Made by a program: the position numbers and the translations under genes. 64,000 nt of DNA, from positions 496,001 to 560,000 of the forward strand of contig NZ_CP032869.1 of NCBI RefSeq assembly GCF_003576455.2, written 5' to 3'. Below the pieces are notes generated by a model. It was not told the DNA's origin. It saw nothing but the letters and a program-made list of their open reading frames with translations, and ran no database searches. Within the stretch, counting starts at the first letter, position 1, and every line of letters begins with the position of its first letter. The stretch is from Mucilaginibacter celer. GTDB lineage: Bacteria > Bacteroidota > Bacteroidia > Sphingobacteriales > Sphingobacteriaceae. Shown here piece after piece: positions 8,727-15,867 of this stretch.

Positions 8727-8945
8727 ATGTTAGATGTTATGTACACAACCCTATTACAAGTTGTAGCCCTGCTTGCGGTTTTCGTTTTGCCAATGTTAAT
8801 TTTTGGCAAAAGGATCAGGAGCAAAAAAGTAAAGACCGTAAATTACAAAATAGATACCGACACCTCCGAGGCCCGATATGCTATTAACGAAAATGGTTTC
8901 CTGGAAGAAATTAATACAGGTAAACTATCAAAGCACCGTGGATAG
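8727..8945 (+). CDS. Small single-pass membrane protein, unknown function
   Basis: A 72-residue protein not recognised as a named family. Residues 5-27 form one hydrophobic segment (L-L-Q-V-V-A-L-L-A-V-F-V-L-P-M-L-I-F), followed by a basic patch K-R-I-R-S-K-K-V-K, so the C-terminal half should be cytoplasmic by the positive-inside rule. The soluble tail contains I-N-E-N-G-F-L-E-E-I-N. Two ATGs are possible (8727 and 8739). A shifted frame starting at 8687 also runs through here but lacks the membrane pattern. A strong terminator follows immediately at 8951, which supports a real, single-gene transcript. Confidence 0.6.
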   Translation: MLDVMYTTLLQVVALLAVFVLPMLIFGKRIRSKKVKTVNYKIDTDTSEARYAINENGFLEEINTGKLSKHRG

Positions 8946-8950
8946 TGCTT

Positions 8951-9000
8951 AACACACAAAAGCCCGGCCCGCTAATGCCTGCCCGGCTTTTGTGTGTTTT
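8951..9000 (+). terminator. Rho-independent terminator
   Basis: A 14-bp stem (AACACACAAAAGCC at 8951-8964 with GGCTTTTGTGTGTT at 8985-8998) extended by a few inner pairs and followed by TTTTAATT. It ends the transcript of the small membrane protein gene. The A-rich left flank means it can also work for the convergent DinB gene on the minus strand. Confidence 0.85.
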
Positions 9001-9041
9001 AATTGTTCATCAGGTAAAGGTAGGGTGATTTTCTTATCCCA

Positions 9042-9539
9042 TTAAAGCCCCAAATCATCAGCGCTTGGGCCGTAACTTCCCGGAATAGGTACATCCAGCA
9101 ATCTTAAGTATACGCCCAATTGTGCCCGGTGGTGTACAATCTGGCAATAAGTCATCCTGATTACTTCCAGCTTGGTGCGTTGCGTAAGAATCTGCTCGCC
9201 ATTGCGCAAAGTCCAGGTCTCATCAAAAGTATTTACATCCGCTTTTTGCAGGTTGGCATAACTATCCGCTAACGAATCTTCAAAAACCTTTAATAATTCG
9301 GCAGTATTAGCAATCTTTTTGGGTTGGTAAGGCGAGGTGGCGAAATCCAGTTCGTCGGTATGCAGAGTAAGCGGAACCCAGGTAGGCAGTTCGGCAATAT
9401 GACTTGATAATTGCTCAATGGTCATGCTTTTGGCGTGGGGTTTCCACTGGTATTTATCGTCAGGAATGCGGCTCAGCATTTTTTCGGTGGTTTGAGCCTC
9501 TTGTTCCATCTCTTTAAGCAATGATTTCAAAGTATCCAT
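9042..9539 (-). CDS. DinB-family protein
   Basis: A 165-residue four-helix-bundle protein of the DinB/YfiT superfamily. The three metal-binding histidines of the family are visible: one in L-S-S-H-I-A-E-L near residue 47 and the V-H-H-R-A-Q-L pair near residue 138, followed by the typical G-V-Y-L-R-L-L-D-V-P-I-P-G-S-Y-G-P-S ending. Members bind a metal ion and often act as thiol-dependent transferases, but most, including this one, have no assigned substrate. It is transcribed alone on the minus strand and converges on the terminator at 8951-9000. Confidence 0.85.
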   Translation of the reverse strand: MDTLKSLLKEMEQEAQTTEKMLSRIPDDKYQWKPHAKSMTIEQLSSHIAELPTWVPLTLHTDELDFATSPYQPKKIANTAELLKVFEDSLADSYANLQKADVNTFDETWTLRNGEQILTQRTKLEVIRMTYCQIVHHRAQLGVYLRLLDVPIPGSYGPSADDLGL

Positions 9540-10184
9540 AATGTTGTGTTTTTGTTTGATGATGTAAAGTAACGGCGGGCTAATGACAGCCCTATGTCAG
9601 GAGGAATTGTTGATTGAAAAAAATAATTGCGGGTATGATTTCGGAATTCGGATGTGCGATTTCGGATTTATTTGTCTGAACCATGATTTTTAGGATTAGA
9701 GGATTCTCAGGATGCTCATTTGGAGAATAAATTTCTAAATCATCGAAAAGTGTCAGCAGAAAAGTTTCGGGCGAAAATGGGTAAAACAATGGTGGGCGGT
9801 GCGGCTGCAGGGGCATAGCTACTTTTTGCAGAAGGGCGAGGCAATCGCGCGTGAAACAGGGCAAAATTTAGCAGCCCGTGGTTTTACCCATTTTGCAGGG
9901 AAGGCAAGCGGTGGCCCCGTGGAGCGGCCAGGTGCGGCAAAGAAACCTCTCTGATGACCTGATTTTTTGGTTACTTTTGTATCAAGACAAAAGTAACAGC
10001 ACCCGCGGCAATTGAGCGGCGAATGATTGTAAGATAACACAAAAGCTCAATTAAGGGAATGGCGTTGCCTGCGGCCCGGGCTTTCCGCTCATACGCCTGC
10101 GGGCATTACGCACAAGGCCGGTATCCGCTGCAATCCCTAACGCAAACAGGCGTTAGTAACCTACTTTCGTCGCAACAACAAACT
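9540..10184. other. Gene-free, repeat-filled stretch
   Basis: These 645 bases hold no convincing gene. Small reading frames on both strands are artefacts of repeats. From about 9630 to 9670 there are runs such as TTCGGAATTCGGATGTGCGATTTCGG, echoed near 56360-56465. From 9779 to 10156 a long composite repeat follows (separate entry). The real start of the downstream kinase gene is placed at 10185, after the repeat. Confidence 0.5.
9779..10156. repeat. Composite intergenic repeat with hairpins
   Basis: A stretch with several internal inverted repeats: GGGTAAAAC at 9779-9787 with GTTTTACCC at 9881-9889, and the hairpin GTTACTTTTGT/ACAAAAGTAAC at 9970-9997. The right part, around GCTTTCCGCTCATACGCCTG and ACAAGGCCGGTATCCGCTGC, is of a kind I recognise as common repeated sequence between genes in many bacterial genomes. 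No transposase is seen. Exact ends are uncertain. Confidence 0.5.
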
Positions 10185-10982
10185 ATGAACTACACAGCAC
10201 CACAGCTTCGCACTGTAAACGTAACCCGTTACGTAACGCCCCTGCGCGAAGGCGGCTCCCTACCCGCTATTGCCGAGGCCGACGACGGCTTTTTATATGT
10301 ACTCAAATTTCGCGGCGCAGGCCAGGGCGTAAAAGCCCTCATTGCTGAATTAATCGGCGGCGAAATAGCCCGCCTGCTTGGCTTTAAAGTACCCGAACTG
10401 GTTTTCGCCAACCTTGATGAAGCCTTCGGCCGCTCCGAAGCCGACGAAGAGATCCAGGACCTGTTAAAATTTAGCGAAGGCCTTAACCTTGCGCTTCACT
10501 ATTTATCGGGCGCAATCACTTTCGATCCGGCAGTTACCATTGTTGATGCCAAACTGGCCTCGCAGATAGTATGGTTTGATTGCCTGCTCACCAATGTTGA
10601 TCGTACGGCCCGCAATACCAATATGCTCATCTGGCATAAAGAGCTCTGGATGATTGATAACGGTGCCGCACTATATTTTCATCACTCGTGGCATAACTGG
10701 CAGGAAATGGCAACCCGTCCGTTTGCGCAGGTGAAAGACCATGTGCTATTAGCAAGGGCTACCCAACTGGATGCCGTTGATACCGAATTTAAAGCCATAC
10801 TAACACCCGAAAAGATCCGCGATATTGTAGCGCTGATCCCCGACGAATGGATCACCTACCGCGATTTTGAAGAAACGCCCGACGAAGTGCGCAACATTTA
10901 CGCCGAATTTATCATAACCCGGCTGGCCGCGTCGGATATATTTGTTACAGCAGCAAAACAAGCCCTATATGCAGGTATTTGA
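10185..10982 (+). CDS. HipA-like kinase-fold protein
   Basis: Starting at the ATG at 10185 this is a 265-residue protein of the HipA-like kinase family (HipA_2 type), shorter than true HipA (about 440). Conserved blocks are L-K-F-R-G-A-G-Q-G with E55 and the G-G-E-I-A-R-L-L-G-F segment, the catalytic-loop-like N137-V-D139-R-T-A-R-N-T-N146 and the metal-binding-like M-I-D158-N-G-A-A. The frame stays open upstream to a possible GTG at 10059, but that part is repeat sequence, so the later start is chosen. It overlaps the DUF3037 gene by 14 bp; this pairing is common in bacteria. A toxin-like or regulatory role is suspected but not shown. Confidence 0.8.
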   Translation: MNYTAPQLRTVNVTRYVTPLREGGSLPAIAEADDGFLYVLKFRGAGQGVKALIAELIGGEIARLLGFKVPELVFANLDEAFGRSEADEEIQDLLKFSEGLNLALHYLSGAITFDPAVTIVDAKLASQIVWFDCLLTNVDRTARNTNMLIWHKELWMIDNGAALYFHHSWHNWQEMATRPFAQVKDHVLLARATQLDAVDTEFKAILTPEKIRDIVALIPDEWITYRDFEETPDEVRNIYAEFIITRLAASDIFVTAAKQALYAGI

Positions 10983-11343
10983 GTACGCCGTAATCCGCGT
11001 TGTACCCAGGGTAGAGCGTGAGGAGTTTATCAATATCGGGGTGATATTGTTTTGTGCCAAACAAAAGTTTTTAAAAGTATTGTTCAGTCTTGATAACAAG
11101 CGCCTGGCAGGCTTCTGCGGCGACTTGGATCTGGATTGCCTGAAAGATAACGTCAACTCGCTCGAGCGTATCTGCAACGGCGAAAAAGATGCCGGACCGA
11201 TAGCGCTGCTTGATCAGCCCTCACGTTTCCGTTGGCTTACCGCTACCCGGAGTACGGTGGTGCAGGCATCCAAAGTGCATCCGGGGATGACTGCTGATGC
11301 AGAGGCTACGTTGAATAAGTTGTTTGAGCAGATGGTTTTGTGA
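10969..11343 (+). CDS. DUF3037 protein, partner of the HipA-like kinase
   Basis: A 124-residue protein (from ATG at 10969) with the DUF3037 opening Y-A-V-I-R-V-V-P-R-V-E-R-E-E-F-I-N-I-G-V. The family is a small cytoplasmic domain of unknown function that travels with HipA-like kinases. An alternative ATG at 10942 would add nine residues from the end of the kinase reading region; the start at 10969 fits the family better and gives a 14-bp overlap, indicating coupled translation. Whether it is an antitoxin, a substrate or a modulator of the kinase is not known. Confidence 0.8.
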   Translation: MQVFEYAVIRVVPRVEREEFINIGVILFCAKQKFLKVLFSLDNKRLAGFCGDLDLDCLKDNVNSLERICNGEKDAGPIALLDQPSRFRWLTATRSTVVQASKVHPGMTADAEATLNKLFEQMVL

Positions 11344-11359
11344 TAAAGCTCGCAAAGAC

Positions 11360-11383
11360 AAAGCATAAGGCACTATGCTTTTC
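11360..11383 (+). terminator. Possible terminator after the HipA-like/DUF3037 pair
   Basis: An 8-bp perfect stem (AAAGCATA at 11360-11367, TATGCTTT at 11374-11381) with a 6-base loop lies 17 bases after the DUF3037 stop. The T-run is short, so termination strength is uncertain. Confidence 0.4.
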
Positions 11384-11413
11384 AGATTAAATATTTATTA
11401 CATTTATGAATAA

Positions 11414-11782
11414 ATGAGTACAACAAATAATAAAACCAAAATCTGGATTAGTATAATCGGTTTACTTGGGGTCATAATTCCTGCAATAATTAAATTTTAC
11501 CCATGGAAAGATTCTAAAAGTCTTCCTGCTGCCAATAGCACATTGATTGTATCTGGATCAATAGTAGATGAAGCCACTAATAAGAGTATTGAACAAGCAG
11601 AAATTTCAGTTGTCGGCCGCAATGAAATCTATTATTCCGAGCACAATGGAAATTTTCGACTTAATATTAAAGATTCAATCAGTAGTGTCAGGATACGAGT
11701 TGTAAAAAAGCATTATCACACTTATGACAAATCTTTTGATATTCCCAATAGCAATGTAATAATTCCGTTAACTTCAGAGTAG
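11414..11782 (+). CDS. Membrane-anchored protein with carboxypeptidase-regulatory-like domain, unknown function
   Basis: A 122-residue protein with no recognised name. After a polar N-terminus (N-N-K-T-K) there is one membrane segment at about 10-29 (I-W-I-S-I-I-G-L-L-G-V-I-I-P-A-I-I). The remainder is a beta-rich domain of the carboxypeptidase-regulatory type: V-S-G-S-I-V-D-E-A-T-N then A-E-I-S-V-V-G then N-G-N-F-R-L-N-I. The gene and its follower are visibly richer in A+T than their neighbours and use A/T-ending codons, which suggests recent acquisition. It ends 2 bp before the next gene, so the two form one unit. Confidence 0.65.
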   Translation: MSTTNNKTKIWISIIGLLGVIIPAIIKFYPWKDSKSLPAANSTLIVSGSIVDEATNKSIEQAEISVVGRNEIYYSEHNGNFRLNIKDSISSVRIRVVKKHYHTYDKSFDIPNSNVIIPLTSE

Positions 11783-11784
11783 GA

Positions 11785-12597
11785 ATGAAATACATTGCAT
11801 TAGTAATGATATTATTTAGTCTGACTTCTAAAGCACAGCAGATATCAATTACAGGACAAATTTATGATAACAAAAAAGAACCTGTTAAATTAGCAACTAT
11901 TGACATCGTTGGAATAAATGCAAATGGAACATCTGACGATCGCGGAGTCTTTCTGATACTTTTACCTGCATCGTTAAAGCGCGGGGACGTTGTTATCTTA
12001 AGAGTTTCAAAGTCAGGCTACCAGACGTATACTAAGCAGGTGTCAGTTTCCTATCTATCTATTCCTATTGAGTTGAATAAACTGAAGAATTCCAAAAAAG
12101 AAACAACTCACGCTTCAATAAATCAAGCATCGTTGATTCAAAAAGAAAAGCCCATAGTGCAAATAATAAATCAAAATCAACAAGGTGGAATGGCGGGAGT
12201 TTTCAATTTGACAGTTCCTGAAGACAAGGACCTTCCGATTGAAAATAATATTATAGTTAAACAAATCACTCCAACCTTAATTCAATTTTCTCCGATTCAG
12301 GGCACCTGGAAAATTCCTTATGTGGAACTGTTAGATAGCGATAATCAAACAATAAATCCAATCTGGTATTGGAATAAATATGGTGGAACAATCTCAATTT
12401 CTGTCAGCTATACTTATTGGAATCGAACAATTGGTAATAGGGGGCAGGAAAAATTTGTAAGGATGATAACAAATGGGCCATCAGCTTCCCGAACTGTTCC
12501 TTATTTTCTTGAATTTTCTAAAATGCCAAGAGTTATCATTGTTGGTGACCAAAGTGATACTTCCAAGATATATGTCTGGGAAACAACCAAGCAATAA
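11785..12597 (+). CDS. Secreted protein with carboxypeptidase-regulatory-like domain, unknown function
   Basis: A 270-residue protein with a signal peptide ending T-S-K-A-Q at about residue 18. Residues 19-95 are a carboxypeptidase-regulatory-like beta domain (I-T-G-Q-I-Y-D-N-K-K-E-P-V then A-T-I-D-I-V-G then S-D-D-R-G-V-F). The rest is not recognised; it has several aromatic-rich strands (P-I-W-Y-W-N-K-Y-G-G). It follows the preceding membrane protein by 2 bp and shares the same domain and low G+C, so they probably arrived and work together. A weak hairpin overlaps its stop codon. Confidence 0.65.
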   Translation: MKYIALVMILFSLTSKAQQISITGQIYDNKKEPVKLATIDIVGINANGTSDDRGVFLILLPASLKRGDVVILRVSKSGYQTYTKQVSVSYLSIPIELNKLKNSKKETTHASINQASLIQKEKPIVQIINQNQQGGMAGVFNLTVPEDKDLPIENNIIVKQITPTLIQFSPIQGTWKIPYVELLDSDNQTINPIWYWNKYGGTISISVSYTYWNRTIGNRGQEKFVRMITNGPSASRTVPYFLEFSKMPRVIIVGDQSDTSKIYVWETTKQ

Positions 12598-12716
12598 TCG
12601 TTTTTATTGCTATTGATATATTTACTCTCCCCTACATTACCTCTCATTCCCTCATTTTTCCATCACCCTAAACCCAAATCCCTTAGTTTTATATCCACAA
12701 TTATAAACACACGGAA

Positions 12717-13565
12717 ATGATGATTAACCGAACCATGATTAACCGGGCCATGCTGTTTACTGCCATCCTTATTATGGCTGTTTTTACGACGATAAACACC
12801 AACGCCCAAAGCAAAAAGAAATTTAAAGTAATAGCTTTTTACACGGGCAGGGCCGATCTGGCCCATATCAGCTTTATGCACGAGGCCAATCGCTGGTTTC
12901 CCAAAATGGCCGAAAAATATAATTTCACTTACGATAGCACCAACAACTGGGCTAACATGAACCCCGAATTTTTGGCCAAATACCAGGTGGTGGTATTTTT
13001 AGATACCCGTGCAGATAACCCTGAACAACGCGCCGCTTTTGAGCAATACATGAAAAACGGTGGTGCCTGGATGGGTTTTCACTTTTCGGCCTTCGCGCTT
13101 ACGCCGTCGGCTTTTCCACAAAACTGGGATTGGTACCATAACGAGTTTTTGGGCTCGGGACAATATGTAAGTAATACCTGGCACCCAACCCCTGCCATAT
13201 TACACGTAGAAGACCCTAAACACCCGGTAACCAAAGGCCTGCCTCTCACCTTTAAAACCAACCCTAACGAATGGTACCGTTGGGAACACGACCTGCGCAA
13301 AAATCCGGATATCGATATCTTGCTGGCGGTTGATTCTACAAGTTTCCCATTGGGTACCGGTCCGAAGCAGTACGAAATCTGGCATAGCGGTTATTATCCG
13401 GTAGCGTGGACAAACAAAAAATATAAAATGGTTTATTTTAATATAGGTCACAACGCTATGGATTACGATGGCGGCACTAACCAAGAACTATCACAAACCT
13501 TTGAAAATGATGATGTGGATAAACTAATTATAAACTCCTTGCTGTGGTTGGGCCGGGGTAAATAA
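12717..13565 (+). CDS. Secreted ThuA-domain protein
   Basis: A 282-residue protein with a signal peptide (A-I-L-I-M-A-V-F-T-T-I-N-T-N-A-Q, cut near 31) followed by a ThuA-like domain. ThuA proteins have a class I glutamine-amidotransferase-like fold and are frequent among sugar-use genes of Bacteroidota; the name comes from trehalose utilisation but the reaction is mostly unknown. Family features are V-V-F-L-D-T-R-A-D at the end of a strand, the glycine-rich G-G-A-W-M-G-F-H stretch and the late M-V-Y-F-N-I-G-H-N segment. Several ATGs lie near the start; 12717 is the first. A hairpin terminator follows. Confidence 0.8.
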   Translation: MMINRTMINRAMLFTAILIMAVFTTINTNAQSKKKFKVIAFYTGRADLAHISFMHEANRWFPKMAEKYNFTYDSTNNWANMNPEFLAKYQVVVFLDTRADNPEQRAAFEQYMKNGGAWMGFHFSAFALTPSAFPQNWDWYHNEFLGSGQYVSNTWHPTPAILHVEDPKHPVTKGLPLTFKTNPNEWYRWEHDLRKNPDIDILLAVDSTSFPLGTGPKQYEIWHSGYYPVAWTNKKYKMVYFNIGHNAMDYDGGTNQELSQTFENDDVDKLIINSLLWLGRGK

Positions 13566-13577
13566 CTTGACAACTTG

Positions 13578-13613
13578 AAACTTGCGAAGTTTTTAAAACT
13601 TCGCAAGTTTTTC
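13578..13613 (+). terminator. Hairpin terminator after the ThuA gene
   Basis: A near-continuous palindrome (AAACTTGCGAAGTTTT at 13578-13593, AAAACTTCGCAAGTTT at 13595-13610) followed by TTTCT, starting 12 bases after the ThuA stop. The core is like that of the hairpin at 4260-4292. Confidence 0.75.
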
Positions 13614-13615
13614 TC

Positions 13616-13982
13616 CATTTGTACGCGGCTCAACCTCAAAAACCTTTACATCTTCGCGCCTTTGTATGCTTAAAACTCTCAAACTATTCCACAAAAATAC
13701 GGCGTCTTAGCTCCCTTTGCGTACTTAAAATCTACAGTTATCCACAAAAAAACTTAGCGTCTTCGCGCATTTGCGTGCTCAAAACTCTCAAACTATTCCA
13801 CAAAAATATTGCGTCTTAGCCACCTTCGGGTACTTAAAATCTACGGTTATCCACAAAAAAACTTTGCACCTTTGCTCAACCCTCTTCCCTAAACTTCGTC
13901 TCCTTAAAGTAAATAAAAATACCCATCGGTATATTTCAAACAGGATTGTTTATTTTGCGTGCGCAAACCTCTGCACATACCG
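13616..13982. other. Gene-free stretch with tandem repeats
   Basis: No convincing gene is seen here. Most of it is the 109-bp tandem repeat (separate entry) with a partial older copy at 13621-13671. The last 90 bases lead into the alpha/beta hydrolase gene and contain TATATTTC near 13931, one base off the Bacteroidota -7 consensus. Confidence 0.5.
13672..13889. repeat. Two tandem copies of a 109-bp unit carrying TTATCCACA
   Basis: Two adjacent copies of a 109-bp unit (13672-13780 and 13781 to about 13889) share AAAACTCTCAAACTATTCCA, then GCGTCTTAG, TACTTAAAATCTAC and GTTATCCACAAAAAAACTT. Each contains one TTATCCACA, identical to the strict DnaA box (13738-13746 and 13847-13855), and one ATTCCACAAAAAT. 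The upstream 50 bases look like a decayed partial copy. There are no spacers of a CRISPR kind. Confidence 0.75.
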
Positions 13983-14834
13983 ATGAAGAAATTCAAAACC
14001 ATATTTAACCAGGTAAAAGCCCTTGAAGGCGCTGAAACTCCCGAACTGATCAGCCTGTTGTGGCAACTGATCTACTACTCGCCAAAAATGCCGGTACGCC
14101 TGCAACAGCAGCAATTGCTTAATGAGGCTAAAGCTTTTACGCTTGAAGTTGATGATCCGCATTTTGCCAAAGCAAACTTAAAGTTCAACGGCTTTATTTG
14201 GGGCGAAGGTAACCGCCGGATATTGGTTACCCACGGCTGGGGGTCAAAAGCCGCTGATTTTGCAGAACTCATCACCGCGTTGAAAAACCTGCCGGACACC
14301 CAAATAATCGGCTTCGATGCGCCGGGGAATGGTAGTTCGGAGGGAGAATTATCAAACCTGATACTTTTTGCCAAAGCGGCAACTGCCATTATAAAAACTC
14401 ATGGTGTGCCTGATGTGCTTATAGGGCATTCCTTAGGTGCAATGGCTAATGCCTTAGCTATTAAGGATACAGGTATCGAACCAGAGTTGTTGATCAGCAT
14501 TACGCCATTAATCAACTTAAAAGAAAACTTTATAGCAACGCTAAACTCGGCAGATGTAAGCCGGGAGGTACAGGCTAAGTTCTTTGCCGATTTTGAGCAG
14601 CTTTTTGAAATGCAGGCATCCGATTTTATTATGGATAAAGTATATCCGGCCGGATTGATCAATCGCCACTGGCTGGCCTTTGATCCGGAAGATAAGGTTG
14701 CTCCGGTTGGGTTTTTGAAAAGTTTCCTTAACCTCCACCCGGAGATAGAAACAAGGATTTACGAGAACCTCGGGCATGAAAGGATTATCAAAGATGAAAC
14801 TTTGATAGCGGATATCATCAACTTGATAAGCTAA
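13983..14834 (+). CDS. Alpha/beta hydrolase
   Basis: A 283-residue cytoplasmic alpha/beta-hydrolase. The oxyanion strand is V-T-H-G-W-G-S-K, the nucleophile elbow I-G-H-S-L-G-A-M has the catalytic Ser, and L-G-H-E-R-I near the C-terminus gives the His; the acid is probably in F-D-P-E-D-K-V. No signal peptide is visible. The ATG at 13983 is preferred over a GTG at 13959 in the same frame. It ends exactly one base before the end of the convergent deacetylase gene. The substrate is unknown. Confidence 0.8.
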   Translation: MKKFKTIFNQVKALEGAETPELISLLWQLIYYSPKMPVRLQQQQLLNEAKAFTLEVDDPHFAKANLKFNGFIWGEGNRRILVTHGWGSKAADFAELITALKNLPDTQIIGFDAPGNGSSEGELSNLILFAKAATAIIKTHGVPDVLIGHSLGAMANALAIKDTGIEPELLISITPLINLKENFIATLNSADVSREVQAKFFADFEQLFEMQASDFIMDKVYPAGLINRHWLAFDPEDKVAPVGFLKSFLNLHPEIETRIYENLGHERIIKDETLIADIINLIS

Positions 14835-15617
14835 CTACTTAGCTGCCACTACCTCATCCATCGCTTTCATAAAGGTGGTTACCTCAATTTCATCGCGATG
14901 CGCTTTTAAATAAGCCAAAAGCTGGCGATGGGCATCGGCCGGGGTAATGAGGTAATCGCCGCCAACGCCGTGAAACATAAACACGCCCATGCCTCCGCTT
15001 TGCTGTACCTTTTTCACAAAGGCTATCAGCGCTTCGCCGGTTACGGGATTGCCGGTAACCGCGAATGACGGTACCCTGAGCGGGTCGAGGTTTTTAAAAT
15101 CGGTAATTACGGCGTCCGGGCCGCCGCCAATGCGGGCGTATTTGGCAAGGCCTGCTTTGCGCAGGGTATCTACGTAGTTTACACCGCCAACCTCTTCTTC
15201 GGTACAGGGATAAGCATAAGTGCGGGTGCCTGTTTTACCATCAAGGGCGTAGAGCAGGGTATTCATCTGGTTAATCTCGCGCAGCATCATATACGGTGTA
15301 TAAGCAGCCGAATTATTGGCGGGATTGGCTTTTACCGTGGTAAGCAGGCAAGGATGGTATAAAGTATGATTAGCCAGTTCGTAACCTTTTTTTGCTGTTT
15401 CCCGCCAGCGGGCGATCGATGTTTCCGACATTCCGCCGGTTAAGAAGAAGGTGCCGGTAAGGTGTGCCGAATCAAGCTGGGGGATAGCGATGTTGAGTTG
15501 GGAGTTGATGCCGTCATCGTAGGTAAGTACGATGATGGCTTTTTTATGTTTTGACGGCTGGGCGTGGACAGTAAATGCAAAACAGAATGATAATAAAAAC
15601 AAAGCTATCCGTTTCAT
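14835..15617 (-). CDS. Secreted polysaccharide deacetylase-family protein
   Basis: A 260-residue protein with signal peptide (F-C-F-A-F-T-V-H-A-Q) and a NodB-type carbohydrate esterase 4 domain. Motif 1 is L-T-Y-D-D-G (in place of T-F-D-D-G) and motif 2 is A-N-H-T-L-Y-H-P, giving the metal-binding Asp and two His residues; A-Y-P-C-T fits motif 3 loosely and V-F-M-F-H-G-V-G motif 5. Members remove N- or O-acetyl groups from chitin, peptidoglycan or other glycans. The target here is unknown. Its stop abuts the stop of the convergent alpha/beta hydrolase with no gap. Confidence 0.85.
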   Translation of the reverse strand: MKRIALFLLSFCFAFTVHAQPSKHKKAIIVLTYDDGINSQLNIAIPQLDSAHLTGTFFLTGGMSETSIARWRETAKKGYELANHTLYHPCLLTTVKANPANNSAAYTPYMMLREINQMNTLLYALDGKTGTRTYAYPCTEEEVGGVNYVDTLRKAGLAKYARIGGGPDAVITDFKNLDPLRVPSFAVTGNPVTGEALIAFVKKVQQSGGMGVFMFHGVGGDYLITPADAHRQLLAYLKAHRDEIEVTTFMKAMDEVVAAK

Positions 15618-15686
15618 AATTGAGGATGTTGGTTGCCCTAAAATAAAAAAAAACGGCTGATAACCGGATTATGTTAATCTAAAAAA

Positions 15687-15839
15687 TGTCATTTCCGATA
15701 GAGCAACGGGCGGTAAGTGTACAGGGACGAAAGAGATCTTCTACGCCCTGTAACGCGGCTTTGCATCCGTAAAAGCAGGGCGTAGAAGATTTCTCCTCAC
15801 ACCACCCGCTATGCCCTCCCGCTGTTCGTCGAAATGACA
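15687..15839. repeat. Degenerate palindromic repeat
   Basis: A 150-bp imperfect palindrome with outer arms TGTCATTTCCGA.../...GTCGAAATGACA and a nested inner pair CTTCTACGCCCTG/CAGGGCGTAGAAG. It looks like a diverged relative of the GTCATTGCGAGG family, lying between the deacetylase gene and the end of the rhamnose operon. The remaining bases of the 15618-15867 gap show nothing else. Confidence 0.55.
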
Positions 15840-15867
15840 AGCGGGAGATTGGACGGGATGCACTACA

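Noticed and set aside
8687..8887. Alternative 66-codon frame over the small membrane protein
   Set aside because: Its translation has no membrane segment or other pattern; the frame at 8727 has a clear helix, a basic patch and a terminator right after.
9592..10040. Two small minus-strand reading frames (90 and 73 codons)
   Set aside because: Both translate repeat sequence, are Cys/Pro/Arg-rich and lack any domain or gene-like context.
10059..10184. N-terminal extension of the HipA-like kinase
   Set aside because: These codons belong to the right part of a common intergenic repeat and give a Arg/Ala-rich stretch with no family match. The ATG at 10185 is preferred.
13672..13889. CRISPR array
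   Set aside because: Only two long 109-bp units without unique spacers and no cas genes.
13672..13889. Replication origin
   Set aside because: Two TTATCCACA words alone are not enough: no dnaA, dnaN or similar gene is near and no A+T-rich unwinding region is evident. Kept only as a finding.
13619..13986. Two small plus-strand frames in the tandem repeat
   Set aside because: They are made of the 109-bp repeats, with the second just the first in another copy. No protein features.
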